Assembly: GCA_023430425.1 (NCBI GenBank)
Contig: JAEZAR010000361.1
Coordinates: 1 to 5,877, forward strand
DNA from: Actinomycetes bacterium
Lineage (GTDB): Bacteria > Actinomycetota > Actinomycetes > Actinomycetales > Cellulomonadaceae
Reading direction: 5' to 3'
DNA length: 5,877 nucleotides
Shown: positions 3,918-5,877 of the stretch, in pieces
How the letters are laid out: each line of letters opens with the position of its first letter
Numbering within the stretch: the first letter of the stretch is position 1
Notes under the pieces: generated by a model
What the model was told of the DNA's origin: nothing
The model's database searches: none
The model's input: only the letters and a program-made list of their open reading frames with translations
Translations under genes and position numbers: made by a program

Positions 3918-5798
3918 GTGAAGATCAGACGACTCGGCGCCGCCGGCGCCATCGTCGCGACGAGCGCGCTGGTTCTCAGCGCGTGCGCCACCCCGCAGGG
4001 GAGCGAGATCGTCGAGGACACCGCGGTGAGCGTCGGCTGGAACCAGCCGTTCTACTCCCAGAACAACCTCACGTCTATCGGCAACGCGACCACCAACGCG
4101 AACGTCATCTACCTCACCAACCCGTACTTCAACTACTACGACGGCGGCCTCGAGGTGCAGCCGATCGAGTCCGTGGGTACGTACGAGGTCGTGAGCGAGG
4201 ACCCGCTGACCGTCGAGTACACGATCAACGAGGACCTCACCTGGTCCGACGGCGTCCCGGTGACCGCGGCGGACCTGATCCTCGCCTGGGGTGCCCAGAA
4301 CGACAAGTTCGACACGATCGAGCCCGAGACCGACGACGAGGGCAACGTCACGAACGCCGACGAGGGCGTCTACTTCGACAGCTCGTCGAACGGCATCAAC
4401 CTCATCAGCGAGAACCCTGAGATCTCCGACGACGACCGCACGGTCACCTTCGTCTACGACGAGCCGCGCGCCGACTGGGAGGTCACGATCTTCCTGCCGC
4501 CGATCGCCGCGCACGCCATCGCCTCCGTGGCGCTGGGCGTCGAGGTCGGCGAGGGCGACGACGCCGGCGTCGAGGGCAAGCAGCGCGTCGTCGACGCGTT
4601 CTTCGAGAACAACGTCGAGGACCTGTCGCAGATCGCGCGCTCGTGGAACGAGGACTTCAACTTCACCTCGCTGCCCGACAACCCACTCCTGTACCTGGCC
4701 TACGGCCCGTACGTGATGACGGACTTCGTCGAGAACCAGTACCTCACGCTCACGGCTCGCGACGACGTCGAGTGGGACCCGGCCCCCAAGGTCGAGTCGA
4801 TCACGATCCGCTACACCGAGGACCCGCTGGCGTCGGTGACCGCACTGCAGAACGGTGAGGTCGACCTCATCCAGCCGCAGTCGTCGGTCGACGTCATCTC
4901 CACCCTCGAGGGCATCGACGGCATCGAGTACACGACCCAGGAAGAGGGCACGTACGAGCACGTCGACGTCATCTTCAACAACGGCGGCCCGTTCGACCCG
5001 GCCACCTACGGCGGCGACGAGGAGACCGCGCGGCTCGTCCGCCAGGCCTTCCTGCTCTCGGTCCCGCGCGAGGAGATCCTCGAGAAGCTGATCCTCCCGC
5101 TGAACCCGGACGCCCAGCTGCGCAACTCGCACACCGTCGTCCCGGGCTCGCCCACGTACGACGACGTCGTCGCCGGCAACGGCTCCGACTTCTACTCGGG
5201 GACCGACGAGGAGAACCGCGCCAAGGCCGCCGACCTCCTCGCCGAGGCCGGCGTCGAGACGCCGGTCGACGTCCGGTTCCTCTACGGTGCGTCCAACGTG
5301 CGCCGCGCCAACGAGTACGAGCTCATCGCGGCGTCCGCCGCCGAGGTCGGCTTCAACGTCATCGACGAGGGTGACGACGGCTGGGGCGCCCGCCTCTCGC
5401 AGACCGACACGTACGACGCGTCGCTCTTCGGCTGGCAGTCCACGAGCACCTACGCGCTCAACTCCGAGGCCAACTTCGTCACCGGCGGCATCAACAACTT
5501 CGGCGGGTTCTCGTCGGAGGAGATGGACGCCCTGTGGGCCCAGCTGAGCACGAACACCGACCCCGACGTCGAGCAGGAGCTCATCACCGAGGTCGAGGCC
5601 CAGCTCAACAACGAGGGCTTCTCGATCCCGATCTTCCAGTTCCCGGGCGTGGTGGCCTGGCGGAGCGCGCTCGAGGGCGTCTCCTTCATCCCGCTGTCCC
5701 CGACGATCTTCTGGAACTACTGGGAGTGGGAGATCAGCGCCGAGGACAGCCTCGAGGTCCCGGGCGGCGACGACACCGCCGAGGACACCGAGTCCTGA
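3918..5798 (+). CDS. ABC transporter solute-binding lipoprotein, family 5 (peptide/LpqW-like)
   Basis: The protein has 626 residues and should be anchored outside the cytoplasmic membrane, delivering a solute, probably an oligopeptide or related compound, to an ABC permease. The lipoprotein signal is MKIRRLGAAGAIVATSALVL then SAC, with lipobox L20-S21-A22-C23; C23 would be lipidated and become the mature N-terminus. The SBP_bac_5 domain spans roughly 80-560. The family signature DLTWSDGVPVTAADLILAWG is at about 106-125. The block VRQAFLLSVPREEILEKLILP lies at about 374-394, where family members have the R-x-A-hydrophobic motif after the hinge. The tail is acidic and disordered (DDTAEDTES). 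An Asn/Tyr-rich stretch (about 40-75) lies near the mature N-terminus. The gene is visibly lower in GC than its neighbours, with codon use typical of high expression. No permease or ATPase gene is in view; they may follow beyond the window. The substrate is not readable. Confidence 0.92.
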   Translation: MKIRRLGAAGAIVATSALVLSACATPQGSEIVEDTAVSVGWNQPFYSQNNLTSIGNATTNANVIYLTNPYFNYYDGGLEVQPIESVGTYEVVSEDPLTVEYTINEDLTWSDGVPVTAADLILAWGAQNDKFDTIEPETDDEGNVTNADEGVYFDSSSNGINLISENPEISDDDRTVTFVYDEPRADWEVTIFLPPIAAHAIASVALGVEVGEGDDAGVEGKQRVVDAFFENNVEDLSQIARSWNEDFNFTSLPDNPLLYLAYGPYVMTDFVENQYLTLTARDDVEWDPAPKVESITIRYTEDPLASVTALQNGEVDLIQPQSSVDVISTLEGIDGIEYTTQEEGTYEHVDVIFNNGGPFDPATYGGDEETARLVRQAFLLSVPREEILEKLILPLNPDAQLRNSHTVVPGSPTYDDVVAGNGSDFYSGTDEENRAKAADLLAEAGVETPVDVRFLYGASNVRRANEYELIAASAAEVGFNVIDEGDDGWGARLSQTDTYDASLFGWQSTSTYALNSEANFVTGGINNFGGFSSEEMDALWAQLSTNTDPDVEQELITEVEAQLNNEGFSIPIFQFPGVVAWRSALEGVSFIPLSPTIFWNYWEWEISAEDSLEVPGGDDTAEDTES

Positions 5799-5824
5799 CC
5801 AGGGGCTGACGCCCGACGCACGAC

Positions 5825-5858
5825 CCGGTGGGGTACCGCCCGAGCGGTACCCCACCGG
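5825..5858 (+). terminator. Strong hairpin after the solute-binding protein
   Basis: CCGGTGGGGTACCGC (5825-5839) pairs perfectly over 15 bases with 5844-5858 around the loop CCGA. It starts 26 bases after the stop codon. No T tract follows, as is common in GC-rich actinobacteria. If permease genes follow, it could instead act as a partial terminator or an mRNA-stabilising hairpin that favours the binding protein over downstream genes. Confidence 0.8.
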
Positions 5859-5877
5859 CGTGCCGGGCCCCGCAGCC

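Noticed and set aside
3858..5855. 665-codon open frame on the minus strand opposite the solute-binding protein
   Set aside because: It is an opposite-strand shadow of a GC-rich gene. The translation is Val/Asp/Arg/Leu-rich without any domain, while the plus strand encodes a clear lipoprotein of a known family.

Overview
The window is very GC-rich (roughly 70%), uses GTG starts freely and has actinobacterial protein signatures. These are a YchF beginning with MALTIGIVGLPNVGKS, a GCGCGR-type conserved hypothetical protein, a DUF664 DinB fragment and a lipoprotein family 5 solute-binding protein. I place it in a chromosomal region of an actinomycete, probably Micrococcales (Cellulomonas-like), but the genus is a guess. 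There is no transposase, integrase, phage gene, CRISPR array, tRNA or rRNA.

Layout from left to right: ychF (+, 19-1113) converges on a VOC/glyoxalase-fold gene (-, 1131-1724). That gene is divergent from an OsmC/Ohr-like gene (+, 1834-2358), which converges on a small conserved hypothetical gene with a cysteine cluster (-, 2416-2829). Upstream of the latter is a perfect actinobacterial SOS box (LexA operator, 2862-2877). Next on the minus strand are a decayed DinB/DUF664 fragment (2915-3124) and a DUF952 gene (3148-3495). A gene-free stretch of about 420 bases (3496-3917) holds two overlapping hairpins, a short direct repeat and a promoter region with inverted-repeat operator candidates. It precedes a large lipoprotein solute-binding protein of an ABC peptide-type importer (+, 3918-5798), which is followed by a strong hairpin (5825-5858).

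The genes do not form one pathway. ychF, VOC, OsmC and DUF952 look like single-gene transcription units, and each has a TANNNT -10 element 6-8 bases before its start codon and no Shine-Dalgarno, the hallmark of leaderless transcripts. The SOS-box gene and the solute-binding protein instead have strong Shine-Dalgarno sequences and real 5' leaders. OsmC (peroxide detoxification), YchF (translation/stress ATPase) and the SOS-box gene share a loose stress theme, which is inference only.

The most interesting signals are: (1) the perfect LexA box over the predicted promoter of an uncharacterised cysteine-cluster gene; (2) the 25/27-base direct repeat of the 3' end of ychF that brackets the VOC gene, suggesting a past insertion or duplication; (3) the consistent leaderless promoter geometry; and (4) the structured, gene-free DNA and operator candidates upstream of the solute-binding protein. 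I did not find a clearly new multi-gene system.
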